A program made the position numbers and the translations under genes. Shown here one piece after another: positions 52,266-60,654 of a stretch of 64,000 bases of DNA. Source of the stretch: Actinomadura_C sp036008685 (GTDB lineage: Bacteria > Actinomycetota > Actinomycetes > Streptosporangiales > Streptosporangiaceae); contig DASYNF010000108.1 of the NCBI GenBank assembly GCA_036008685.1, positions 1-64,000 on the forward strand, read 5' to 3'. Each line of letters opens with the position of its first letter. Positions within the stretch are counted from its first letter, which is position 1. The notes under the pieces are model-generated. The model was not told the DNA's origin, did not search any database, and saw only the letters and a program-made list of their open reading frames with translations.

Positions 52266-55058
52266 GTGGGCTCAGGTGGCGGCGAGTCTCAGATCAATCC
52301 TCGCTGGGAGGGCCTGCTCAGTGTCTTCGAGCGGATAAGGGAGCGGCCGCGGCGGCGGGCGGGCGATCACATGCGCCCACTGCTGCTCATGGTCGGAGAG
52401 CACGCGGAGAACCGCCAGCTCGCGCATCTGTTCGTCGAACGGTGCCAGGAGGGGCGGGACCCGCACGCGCACGTCTCCTCCGCCGTCGGGGCCGGCGACG
52501 TGTCACTGTTGCTCCGCTACATCAGCCGCGAGATCTCCAGGCACCATCCGCGGCACGAACCCGCCATCAGGTTCCCGCTCCTGAGCATGGCGCTGTGGCT
52601 CCAGGAACTGCGCCAGGTCCGGTTGCGGGGCGATCTCGGCGACCACGGGCCACGCCGGCCGAGCCGCGACGAGCAGGAGAACCGGGAGCTCGTCGCCGAG
52701 CTGATCGCCATGGACGAGGACCATCGCCGGCGCGAGGTCCTGAGCAGGGGCATCCGGCGACGTGGCCGGGTCGTGCTGCCCGCCGACCAGGCCGGGGAGA
52801 GGGGCAAGGTCGCCACGCTGTTCACCTATGTGGAGCAGGTCGCCCCGCTGGGCGTGGCGGGGGTGGCCTTGCTCAGCGCCACGGCGGCGAGCACGCTCGA
52901 CCTCGCGGCCGCGATGCTGGCGGCCGGTTTCGGCCTCTCGCTCATCGCCGGTCAGTTCCTGGCGCGCACCCGCGACTGGGCCGGCCGGCGGCGCTATCGC
53001 TGGTTCACCCGGCAGCCCTACTTCGCGGGCACGCGGTCGTTCCTCCGCTTCGCGATGGGGATCTTCGATCTCGGTGACGTGGACAACATCGGCGACGCGG
53101 AGGAGCGCGTCCGGGTGCAGGAGCAGCTCGACCTGCTCCTCGTGGCCGCGTTCCTGGAGGATCTGCGTCAGGCCTACAGGCGGGGGGTCCTGCGGGCGCA
53201 CTGGGCGCGGGTCCGCTATCCGGCACTCGTGTTCGACCGGGTCCGCGCCGATCACGTCTCGCTGAGGCTGATCCAGCTCATCGAGAGGGTCCGGGCGACG
53301 AAGGAGATCTTCGATCCGCTGGTCATCGCCGTGGGCATCGACGCCGCGGAGGATCTCGCGCTCGCCGACGATCTGTCCGGAGCGATCCAGGTGCGCACGT
53401 CCGCCGGAGAGGTGGACCTGTCCGGGGTCGCCCGAGCGTGGGAGGAGCATCTGGAGGGACAGCGGCGGGTCGCCGTGCTGAGCACCCACCGGGAACTGCG
53501 GGTGAGGACGGGCTCCGGCGACGGGTCCGACACCGTGCCGATCCACCGTCCCCGGCGCCGGCCCGGGCCGGCGCACCCCGCGCTTCCCTGGCTCGTGATG
53601 GGCACGATCCTGGCCGCCTCCCTGAGCGTGATCTCCCTCGAGACCGTGAAGTACTGCGACCCGCACGCGGTGTGGCACGCCCGCAACGGTGAGTGCGTCG
53701 GGCTCTCGGACGGGTCCTATGTCTTCAGCGGACGCCTGGCCGGGGTCGAAAAGCGCATCGAGCAGCTCAACGATGACGTGCTGAGCTCCGGCAAGCCGTA
53801 CATCACCGTCGTCTATCTGGGCCCCATGACCGTCGATCCGGCGGCCGGCAATCCCCAGGCCGACCTGCTCGCGGGCGTCCACGGCGAGCTCGTGGGGCTG
53901 TCGATCGCACAGGAGACGCACAACTCCGCGAGCGGCCAGCCGCTGCTCCGCCTCCTGCTCGCCAACACGGGCTCGAGGTTCCGGTATGGCCGGGAGGTGT
54001 CGGAGCGGGTCAGGGAACGCGTGGCCCAGGATCGTACGATCGTGGCGGCGGTGGGGTTCGGCCAGAGCAGGAGGCCGACCCAGGACGCCATCGACGTGTT
54101 GTCCCGGGCGGCGCTTCCGATGATCGGTACCACCAACACCTACGACGAGACCGCCAAGCGGGGAGGCACCTTCTCCCCGTACTACTACCGGCTCGCCCCG
54201 CCCAACCGCAGGCTCGCGGCGCACGCGGCGTACTGGGCACGGAACGGACGGCTCGGTGAGCGGGCGGAGACCGCCGTCGTCTTCTACGACGCGAGCTCCG
54301 AGGACACCTACAGCACCAACCTGGCGAAGGACTTCGCGGCCGAGTTCGGTCCGGGCAAGGTCCAGATGCTCGCCTACACCGACCCCAGCCAGATCCCCGG
54401 CAAGGTGCTGGAGGCGTGTGCCAGGCCGGCCCAGATCTTCTACTACGCCGGCCGGTCCGACGAGTTCCGCTCCTTCATCACCAAGCTGTCCACCACGTCC
54501 TGTGGCGGGCGCCGCGTGGTGCTGGCGGGAGACGAGGTGACCAAGTACGTCAGCGACAACGCCGCCCAGATCGGCCAGACCGACACGGTCCGGCTGTTCT
54601 TCACCCCGCTGGCCGCCCGGGAGGCGTGGCAGCCGCGGTGGGTGGCGCGGGAGCCGTTGCCGATCTTCTACCGGGACTTCGATCCCGTGGTCGACAAGCT
54701 CGTCGGCAAGGAGGCCTCGGCCAACGTCCGGCCGTCACGGACCCACGCGGCGATCGCCTATGACGCCGCACTGTTGATCACGAGCGTGGCCGAGCAGATC
54801 TATGGGGAGCAGAGCCGGGCCCTGCCCACGGCGGGCGCGATCCTCGCGGCCCTCACCGAGCCGAACGAGTCCGCACCGCCTCCGCAGGGGGCCAGCGGGC
54901 TACTGAGCTTCGGCTCGCGGACGGACGGGCACGAGGTGGTGGACAAGCCGGTCCTCCTCGTGACGATCCGGCCCGACGGCGCTCAGGAGGTACGGGCGGT
55001 ATGCGGCCGGCTCGTCAGAGGCGGCGGGCAGACGGTGGAGTGCCCGCACCGGTCCTGA
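52266..55058 (+). CDS. membrane receptor-like protein with an outside periplasmic-binding (PBP1) domain
   Basis: This 930-residue protein has four parts. Residues 1-190 are cytoplasmic and helical (MRPLLLMVGEHAENRQLAHLFVERC; charged) with no Walker A motif. Residues 192-234 form a membrane hairpin. Residues 235-440 are cytoplasmic (contains DLLLVAAFLEDLRQAYRRG and VVLSTHRELRV-like strands). A third helix near 443-462 leads to an outside domain of about 460 residues that resembles Leu/Ile/Val-type binding proteins: YITVVYLGPMTVD, IVAAVGFGQSRRPTQDAIDVLSRAALPMIGTTNTYDE, TAVVFYDASSEDTYSTNLAKDFAAEF, RVVLAGDEVTKYV, THAAIAYDAALLI. No kinase, cyclase or transporter domain is fused. The GTG follows AGGAGGT. 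I know of related long substrate-binding proteins in Streptosporangiales, without a known role. Confidence 0.8.
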   Translation: MGSGGGESQINPRWEGLLSVFERIRERPRRRAGDHMRPLLLMVGEHAENRQLAHLFVERCQEGRDPHAHVSSAVGAGDVSLLLRYISREISRHHPRHEPAIRFPLLSMALWLQELRQVRLRGDLGDHGPRRPSRDEQENRELVAELIAMDEDHRRREVLSRGIRRRGRVVLPADQAGERGKVATLFTYVEQVAPLGVAGVALLSATAASTLDLAAAMLAAGFGLSLIAGQFLARTRDWAGRRRYRWFTRQPYFAGTRSFLRFAMGIFDLGDVDNIGDAEERVRVQEQLDLLLVAAFLEDLRQAYRRGVLRAHWARVRYPALVFDRVRADHVSLRLIQLIERVRATKEIFDPLVIAVGIDAAEDLALADDLSGAIQVRTSAGEVDLSGVARAWEEHLEGQRRVAVLSTHRELRVRTGSGDGSDTVPIHRPRRRPGPAHPALPWLVMGTILAASLSVISLETVKYCDPHAVWHARNGECVGLSDGSYVFSGRLAGVEKRIEQLNDDVLSSGKPYITVVYLGPMTVDPAAGNPQADLLAGVHGELVGLSIAQETHNSASGQPLLRLLLANTGSRFRYGREVSERVRERVAQDRTIVAAVGFGQSRRPTQDAIDVLSRAALPMIGTTNTYDETAKRGGTFSPYYYRLAPPNRRLAAHAAYWARNGRLGERAETAVVFYDASSEDTYSTNLAKDFAAEFGPGKVQMLAYTDPSQIPGKVLEACARPAQIFYYAGRSDEFRSFITKLSTTSCGGRRVVLAGDEVTKYVSDNAAQIGQTDTVRLFFTPLAAREAWQPRWVAREPLPIFYRDFDPVVDKLVGKEASANVRPSRTHAAIAYDAALLITSVAEQIYGEQSRALPTAGAILAALTEPNESAPPPQGASGLLSFGSRTDGHEVVDKPVLLVTIRPDGAQEVRAVCGRLVRGGGQTVECPHRS

Positions 55059-55073
55059 CCGGGACGGGCCCGC

Positions 55074-55095
55074 GAACCCCGGGGAGCCGGGGTTC
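55074..55095 (+). terminator. hairpin after the receptor-like gene
   Basis: GAACCCCGG (55074-55082) pairs perfectly with CCGGGGTTC (55087-55095) around GGAG, 16 bases after the stop. Confidence 0.7.
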
Positions 55096-55132
55096 CCGAG
55101 CACACGCGTGGAGCTCCACGCGTGTGCTCGGG
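55095..55132. terminator. perfect 38-base palindrome between convergent genes
   Basis: The arm CCCGAGCACACGCGTGGAG (55095-55113) is followed at once by its exact complement (55114-55132), with no spacer. It lies between the convergent receptor-like and citrate synthase genes and would serve both strands as a terminator; extrusion as a cruciform or protein binding are alternatives. Confidence 0.7.
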
Positions 55133-55171
55133 ACCGGCCCGGTGGCCGTCATTCGTGGTGGGGACGAGGGA

Positions 55172-56275
55172 TCAGGCGCTGCGGACCGTGTCGGCGCCGG
55201 GAACGTCGCCGACCTCGCGGGCGGCCGGTCCGACGTATTTGGCACTCGGCCGGACCAGCCGGCCGGTGCGCTTCTGCTCGAGGATGTGCGCGGCCCAGCC
55301 GGCCGTACGGGCACAGGTGAACATCGCGGGCATCATGGCCGGGGGCACTTCGGCGAAGTCCAGGATCACCGCGGCCCAGAACTCCACGTTCGTCTCGATC
55401 GGGCGGTCCGGGCGACGCTCGCGCAGCTCGGTGAGGGCGGCGTCCTCGAGGGCCTTGGCGGCCGCGAAGCGCGGCGCGTTCAGCTCCTTGGCGGTGCGGC
55501 GCAGCACCCGGGCACGGGGGTCCTCGGCGCGATAGACCCGGTGGCCGAAGCCCATCAGCCGCTCGTGGTTGTCCAGGATGTCGGAGACGACCTTGCGGGC
55601 GTCGCCGATCTGCTCGACCTTCTCGATCATCGGCAGCACGCGGGCCGGTGCGCCGCCGTGCAGCGGTCCGGACATCGCGCCGATGGCGCCGGAGATCGAC
55701 GCGGCGACGTCGGCGCCGGTGGAGGCGATGACGCGGGCCGTGAAGGTGGAGGCGTTCATGCCGTGCTCGGCGGCGGAGGTCCAGTAGGCGTCGATGGCCT
55801 TGACATGCTCGGGGTCGGGCTCGCCCCGCCAGCGGATCATGAACCGCTCGGTGATGGTGGCGCCCTGGTCGATGCGCTCCTGCGGCACGGCCGGAAGGCC
55901 GAGGCCGCGGGCGGACTGGGCGACGAAGGACAGAGCCGTCACGGACGTACGGGCGAGGTCCTCGCGGGCCTCCTCGTCGCCGATGTCGAGCAGCGGCCGC
56001 ATGCCGTACAGGGGTGCGATGGTCGGGAGGGCACTCTGTACGTCCACGCGGACGTCGCCGGTGTGGACCGGGAGCAGGTGTGGTTCGGCGGGGGCGAGAC
56101 CGGGGGCGAAGCTGTTGTCGACCAGGAGGCCCCACGTATCTCCGAAGGAGACGCGGCCGACGAGATCCTCGATGTCAACCCCGCGGTAGCGGAGAGACCC
56201 GCCCTCTTTGTCGGGCTCGGCGATCTCAGTCTCGAAGGCGACGACTCCCTCGAGGCCGGGTTTGAAGTCGGACAT
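55172..56275 (-). CDS. citA: citrate synthase 2
   Basis: This 367-residue short citrate synthase condenses oxaloacetate and acetyl-CoA. Active-site blocks include SGPLHGGAPARVL (catalytic His), FGHRVYRAEDPRARVL (second His and Arg) and AVILDFAEVPPAM (Asp). The head SDFKPGLEGVVAFETEIAEPD and SLRYRGVDIEDL match the CitA (Rv0889c-type) branch. The ATG at 56275 sits 9 bases after AAAGGACG; an upstream in-frame ATG at 56311 is rejected. It is divergent from pdxH. Confidence 0.95.
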   Translation of the reverse strand: MSDFKPGLEGVVAFETEIAEPDKEGGSLRYRGVDIEDLVGRVSFGDTWGLLVDNSFAPGLAPAEPHLLPVHTGDVRVDVQSALPTIAPLYGMRPLLDIGDEEAREDLARTSVTALSFVAQSARGLGLPAVPQERIDQGATITERFMIRWRGEPDPEHVKAIDAYWTSAAEHGMNASTFTARVIASTGADVAASISGAIGAMSGPLHGGAPARVLPMIEKVEQIGDARKVVSDILDNHERLMGFGHRVYRAEDPRARVLRRTAKELNAPRFAAAKALEDAALTELRERRPDRPIETNVEFWAAVILDFAEVPPAMMPAMFTCARTAGWAAHILEQKRTGRLVRPSAKYVGPAAREVGDVPGADTVRSA

Positions 56276-56401
56276 GTTTCGTCCTTTCGTCCCCACTTGT
56301 GTTGAAAACACGTTAACGAGCTATTGAACCCTGTCTGGGTTACTGCTCAGTACCCCGGGGTGTGTGAGATTGGTAATGCCCAGGTGAGAGGCTGTCCGAC
56401 T

Positions 56402-57058
56402 GTGGAGCCCCCGATATCCGACCCCGCTCATCTCCGCCGAGCCTATGAGGGCCAAGGTCTGGATGAGTCCGACCTCGCCGCCGATCCGTTCGAGCAGTTC
56501 AGGACCTGGTTCCAGGAGGCCGTGGACGCCGGCCTGCCCGAGCCGAACGCGATGGTGCTGTCGACCGCGTCGGCCGACGGCGAGCCGAGCGCGCGCACAG
56601 TCCTGCTCAAAGGCCATGGGACGGACGGTTTCCGATTCTTTACCAACCACACCTCCCGGAAGGGACAGGATCTTCTGGAGAATCCCCGCGCGACCCTGCT
56701 CTTCCCGTGGCACCCGATGCGCCGCCAAGTGATCGTCTCGGGGGACGTGGAGCGGCTCCCGGAGGCGGAGTCCGCCGCCTACTTCCACTCCCGCCCGTAC
56801 GGCTCGCAGCTCGGCGCCTGGGCCAGTGAACAGCAGTCGACCGTCATCTCCTCCCGCGGGGAACTGGAGGCCCGTTACCTCCGGGCCGCCGAGTCCTGGC
56901 CGGAGTCCGGGGCGGTCCCGCTGCCGGGTTTCTGGGGCGGCTACCGGGTCGTCCCCACGACGGTGGAGTTCTGGCAGGGCGGGCGGGACCGGCTCCATGA
57001 TCGGCTCCGTTACCGCCGCTCCGGCTCGGAGTGGGTGGTCGAGCGGCTGTCCCCATAG
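56402..57058 (+). CDS. pdxH: pyridoxamine 5'-phosphate oxidase
   Basis: This 218-residue FMN enzyme makes pyridoxal 5'-phosphate from PNP or PMP. Blocks include NAMVLSTASADGEPSARTVLLKGHGTDGFRFFTNHTSRKGQDLLENPRATLLFPWHPMRRQV, YFHSRPYGSQLGAWAS and the C-terminal GFWGGYRVVPTTVEFWQGG with DRLRYRR. All FMN/PLP contacts expected for PdxH are recognisable. The GTG at 56402 is set by the expected head. Its product is the cofactor of several enzymes in the window. Confidence 0.94.
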   Translation: MEPPISDPAHLRRAYEGQGLDESDLAADPFEQFRTWFQEAVDAGLPEPNAMVLSTASADGEPSARTVLLKGHGTDGFRFFTNHTSRKGQDLLENPRATLLFPWHPMRRQVIVSGDVERLPEAESAAYFHSRPYGSQLGAWASEQQSTVISSRGELEARYLRAAESWPESGAVPLPGFWGGYRVVPTTVEFWQGGRDRLHDRLRYRRSGSEWVVERLSP

Positions 57059-57202
57059 CCGTATAGCCGTTCGACCGTAGGCCTTGGCCGTACGGCGGCC
57101 CGCGCGATTGGATCATCGCTTCGGAGGCTCCCGGACGTTCCGTCGGGCGCCCACGGCGAGTGTCATGAGGAAGTAGACTCTCAGTGCGAGAACTGGAGGG
57201 AA

Positions 57203-57904
57203 ATGACCTCACACGGCCTGATCGATACAACGGAGATGTACCTCCGTACGGTCTTCGAGCTCGAAGAGGAGGGGATCGTTCCCCTTCGCGCGCGCATCGC
57301 CGAGCGGTTGTCGCAGAGTGGTCCGACGGTGAGTCAGACGGTCGCGCGCATGGAGCGCGACGGACTGCTCCGGGTCCAGGGGGACCGGCATCTCGAGCTG
57401 ACCGATTCCGGCCGTGACCTCGCCGTTCGGGTGATGCGCAAGCACCGTCTCGCCGAGTGCCTGCTCGTCAACGTCATCGGGCTGCCCTGGGAGGACGTGC
57501 ACATCGAGGCGTGCCGCTGGGAGCATGTGATGTCCGAGGAGGTCGAGCGCCGTCTCGTGGCCCTGCTCGACAATCCGACCCGGTGCCCGCACGGCAACCC
57601 GATCCCCGGTCTCGACGAGCTCGGCGGGCATTCCGAGGAGATCTCCAAGGAGCCGCTGATGGCCATGGCCCGGGCCGCGACGGAGGCCGGTGCCCCGGCG
57701 GTCGTCAGGCGAATCGGTGAACAGGTCCAAAGCGACAGCGACCTGATGCTCAGGCTCAAGCTGATCGGGATTCAACCAGGTCGTGAGGTGATCCTGGCGG
57801 CCAGCGACGACGGTGTGCGAGTGACGCGTGACGACCAGGCAGACAGCCCTGCGGCAGAGCTATCCCGTCATATCGCCGAACACGTGTTCGTCACGAAGCG
57901 CTGA
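57203..57904 (+). CDS. ideR: iron-dependent regulator, DtxR/IdeR family
   Basis: This 233-residue regulator has a winged helix (LRARIAERLSQSGPTVSQTVARMERDGLL), a metal-binding dimer domain and a C-terminal SH3-like domain. The metal ligands of DtxR are all present with an offset of two: Met12; His81 and Glu85; His100; Cys104, Glu107 and His108 (in ACRWEHV). That favours Fe2+ sensing rather than a MntR-type Mn site. It should bind iron boxes; the one clear iron box seen in the window (11.1 kb) is in the other block. The ATG follows GAGGGA. Confidence 0.92.
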   Translation: MTSHGLIDTTEMYLRTVFELEEEGIVPLRARIAERLSQSGPTVSQTVARMERDGLLRVQGDRHLELTDSGRDLAVRVMRKHRLAECLLVNVIGLPWEDVHIEACRWEHVMSEEVERRLVALLDNPTRCPHGNPIPGLDELGGHSEEISKEPLMAMARAATEAGAPAVVRRIGEQVQSDSDLMLRLKLIGIQPGREVILAASDDGVRVTRDDQADSPAAELSRHIAEHVFVTKR

Positions 57905-57953
57905 GAATCTCCCTTTGGCGCCCCCCTTCTCTATCGAGAATCTCCTTGCGGAG

Positions 57954-58064
57954 ATGTCGTTGTCACGTATCCGGACGGCCGGGCCGTCGTTCAATACAGG
58001 TGAGGCTCGTGCAGTGTCCGTGATGTCGCGCCTGGTGATCGATGGCAAGGTGACAGCCATATGA
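57954..58064 (+). CDS. possible 36-residue leader peptide
   Basis: A short frame ends in an ATGA overlap with the phosphatase start. The peptide (contains RIRTAGPSFNTGEARAVSV) has no recognised family and no well-spaced ribosome site. It could be a translationally coupled leader or chance. Confidence 0.25.
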   Translation: MSLSRIRTAGPSFNTGEARAVSVMSRLVIDGKVTAI

Positions 58065-60286
58065 AGCGTTGGGGGGAAACGCCCTTCGAGGCGTTGCTGC
58101 CGCCTGAGACGGTGCTCGGCCAGATGGAGATGGCGGTCGTCGTCTGCGACCGGTTCAGCAACGTCCTCTACGGCAATACCTTCGCCCGGGACTTCTTCGG
58201 CTTCGGCGACGAGTTCGTGGGGCACTCCGTGCTCTCTCTCGGCATCGCCGAGGAGGACCACGACCAGGCCACCGAGCTCGCCCGGCACGTGCTCAAGGGC
58301 GGAGTGTGGGAGGGCACGTTCTCCAACGTGCGCTCCGACGGCACCAGCGTCTACACCCGGGCCCACGCCGTTCCCCTGCGTCATCCCTCCGGCGCCATCG
58401 ACGGCATCGTGATCTTCGCCCGTGAGGCGCTCCGCAGCAATCAGCGCGAGCAGGATCGCTACGGCCTGCTCGAACGGATCGGTCAGCGGCTCGCCGGCTC
58501 CGTCGAGCTCCAGCAGACCCTGCGCCGGGTCGCCGACATCCTGGTGCCGCAGTTCGCCGACCACGTCTTCATCGACCTGTTCACCGGCGACCGGCTGTTC
58601 CGCCGGATCTCCCGGCACGCCGGGAGCTGGAGCCCTCCGGCGGGCACCTGGGCCGAGATCGGTGAGCCGATCTTCTACCCCGACGAGCACTTCTGTGCCA
58701 AGGCGATGGGCCGGCGTGACCCCGTGCTCGTCGAGGACATGGTGCAGCACCGCTTCTCGGCACCCACCGAGTCCAGCCAGCGCCTCGGTGACGACATGGG
58801 GATCACCTCGGTGATCGCCGCACCGCTGCTCGCCCGCGGTGAGCTTCTCGGCGTGATGAGCCTGGCCCTGTCCAACCTGACCAAGCGTCCCCACCCGCAC
58901 TACGACGGCTTCGACCGGGATCTCGTGGGTGCGATCGCCGGCCGGGTCGCACTGGCCATCGACAACGCGATGCTCTTCGAGCAGGAGCGCGAGACCGCGC
59001 TGGCCTTCCAGAAGAACCTGCTGCCCGGTGACCTGCCCCCCAAGCTCGACGGGCTGCAGATCGCCTGGCGCTACGAGCCGGCCAAGCCGCTGGAGTCGCA
59101 CGGACACGGCATCCAGACACAGGTCGGCGGTGACTGGTACGACGTCATCCCGCTGTCGGCCGGCCGGGTCGGCATCGTGATCGGTGATGTCGAAGGGCGC
59201 GGTGCCCGCGCTGCGGCCGTGATGGGCCAGCTACGAGCCGCGCTGCGGGCCTTCGCCCAGGATGACAAGCCGCCGGCCGACATCCTCCGCAAGCTCGACG
59301 AGTGGGTACGGACGATGGTGCGTCCGGAGCAACCCCATCACAGCGACGAGGCCGCGCGCGTACCACTGGTGTCGTGCACCTACTTCGTCTACGACGCCTG
59401 GGCGCGCACTCTGTCGTTCGCCAACGCCGGTCACGATCCGCCGCTGCTGATCGTCGACGGTGAGGTGTCCGATCTCGAGTTCAACAGCAAGGGCGCGATG
59501 CTCGGGGTGCGCAGCCCTGGTGTGGGCGGCGAGATCCTGTTCAACGAGGAGACCTACGAGCTCAAGCCCGGCTCGACGTTCGTGCTCTACACCGATGGGC
59601 TGATCGAGCGGCGTCCGAAGGAGAACGGCGACTACTACACCCGCGAGCAGTCCCGGCTCATGCTCCGTGAGGCGGTGGCCGCGGTGGCCGGACGGGACGT
59701 CGAGTCGATCGCCGAAGCGGCCTATCAGGCCGTGCCCGGCGACATCGACGACGACACCGCGATCGTGGTCGTACGGACGTCCGCGGAGGAGCTCGCCGTC
59801 GAACAGCGCACGTTCTCCGCCGAGCCGATCATGGTCTCCGAGGCCCGGCGGATGGCGGCCGAGACGTTCGCGTCGTGGGGGATGATCGACGACAAGGCCG
59901 AGCTGGCGTGCCTGCTCGTGTCGGAGGTCGTCACCAACGTCGTCCTCCACGCCGCCACGCCGGCGCCGCGCCGCGAGTTCGTGACCGAGGGCCCACCGGG
60001 GTTCTCCTTCGACGAGTCCTCCTGGGACCTGGATCTGGACCTCGGTGCGGACCTGCACCGCCGGGAGCCCGTCTCCAAGGAGTTCCGGCTGAGGCTGCGG
60101 CGCGGCGCGGAGGCGGTCTGGGTCGAGGTCTTCGACTCCGACATGCGCCTGCCGCGGATCCGCAGTGCCGGTGAGACCGACGAGGGCGGACGCGGGCTCT
60201 ACCTGGTGGATCAGCTCGCCAACCGGTGGGGGTCGCGACCGACCAGCGACGGCAAGGCGGTCTGGTTCGAGATCCCGCTCTGCTGA
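58061..60286 (+). CDS. PAS-GAF-SpoIIE phosphatase with C-terminal anti-sigma-like kinase domain
   Basis: This 741-residue signalling protein contains a PAS domain (about residues 20-125), a GAF domain (about 145-310), a PP2C/SpoIIE phosphatase (about 335-570; QVGGDWYDVIPL, IGDVEGRGARAAAVM, SFANAGHDPPLLI, LYTDGLIERR, DIDDDTAIVVV), and a HATPase_c domain like RsbW/SpoIIAB (about 590-735; LLVSEVVTNVVLHA, GGRGLYLVDQLANRWG). The ATPase has an insert rich in Asp/Glu between its N and G boxes. It probably switches an anti-sigma antagonist by dephosphorylation. No membrane segment, so signals come from inside the cell. Confidence 0.92.
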   Translation: MKRWGETPFEALLPPETVLGQMEMAVVVCDRFSNVLYGNTFARDFFGFGDEFVGHSVLSLGIAEEDHDQATELARHVLKGGVWEGTFSNVRSDGTSVYTRAHAVPLRHPSGAIDGIVIFAREALRSNQREQDRYGLLERIGQRLAGSVELQQTLRRVADILVPQFADHVFIDLFTGDRLFRRISRHAGSWSPPAGTWAEIGEPIFYPDEHFCAKAMGRRDPVLVEDMVQHRFSAPTESSQRLGDDMGITSVIAAPLLARGELLGVMSLALSNLTKRPHPHYDGFDRDLVGAIAGRVALAIDNAMLFEQERETALAFQKNLLPGDLPPKLDGLQIAWRYEPAKPLESHGHGIQTQVGGDWYDVIPLSAGRVGIVIGDVEGRGARAAAVMGQLRAALRAFAQDDKPPADILRKLDEWVRTMVRPEQPHHSDEAARVPLVSCTYFVYDAWARTLSFANAGHDPPLLIVDGEVSDLEFNSKGAMLGVRSPGVGGEILFNEETYELKPGSTFVLYTDGLIERRPKENGDYYTREQSRLMLREAVAAVAGRDVESIAEAAYQAVPGDIDDDTAIVVVRTSAEELAVEQRTFSAEPIMVSEARRMAAETFASWGMIDDKAELACLLVSEVVTNVVLHAATPAPRREFVTEGPPGFSFDESSWDLDLDLGADLHRREPVSKEFRLRLRRGAEAVWVEVFDSDMRLPRIRSAGETDEGGRGLYLVDQLANRWGSRPTSDGKAVWFEIPLC

Positions 60287-60302
60287 CTGCCGCGCTGTGC
60301 TC

Positions 60303-60426
60303 ATTGCCGCGCTCCGCGCGGCGGCTCGCGGGCGCTCGACGCGGCGTCTTCCCTCCTCGCTCCCGAGCGCTCGTTCCTCGCTCCCGCTCGCTCGTCAGTC
60401 CAGACGCCGCGCGCCCGCTCGCGGGG
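60303..60426. repeat. copy C of the dispersed intergenic repeat
   Basis: This 124-base element starts ATTGCCGCGCTCCGCGCGG; stem arms GCGGCGTCT (60341-60349) and AGACGCCGC (60402-60410) are perfect. It begins 17 bases after the phosphatase stop. With copy D it accounts for most of the gene-free gap 60287-60654. Confidence 0.85.
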
Positions 60427-60440
60427 CTGTGTCACCGCCG

Positions 60441-60564
60441 CGCTGCCGCGCTGCCGCGCGGGGCCTCGGGGCGCTTCGAGGCGCTGTCTTCCCTCGTCGC
60501 TCGGTCGCTCGTACCTCGCTCTCTCGCTCCTCGCTCCAGACAGCGCCGCGCTCCTCGCGGGTCC
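60441..60564. repeat. copy D (diverged) of the dispersed intergenic repeat
   Basis: This tandem neighbour of copy C has the same length and layout but many substitutions. Its arms GCGCTGTCT (60481-60489) and AGACAGCGC (60538-60546) are again perfectly complementary although both differ from copy C. Confidence 0.75.
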
Positions 60565-60654
60565 TCTACGGTGAGTCGGCCGTGGGGCCTTCAGGATGGG
60601 TTCTGACCGGGCCGGTCTCGGTGGGGTGGGGGTGGGGCGCCGTACGGTGGGGGT

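Noticed and set aside
50605..60654. CRISPR array or transposon ends as explanation of the dispersed repeats
   Set aside because: The copies are far apart, not regularly spaced with unique spacers, and have no flanking transposase gene or target-site duplication.
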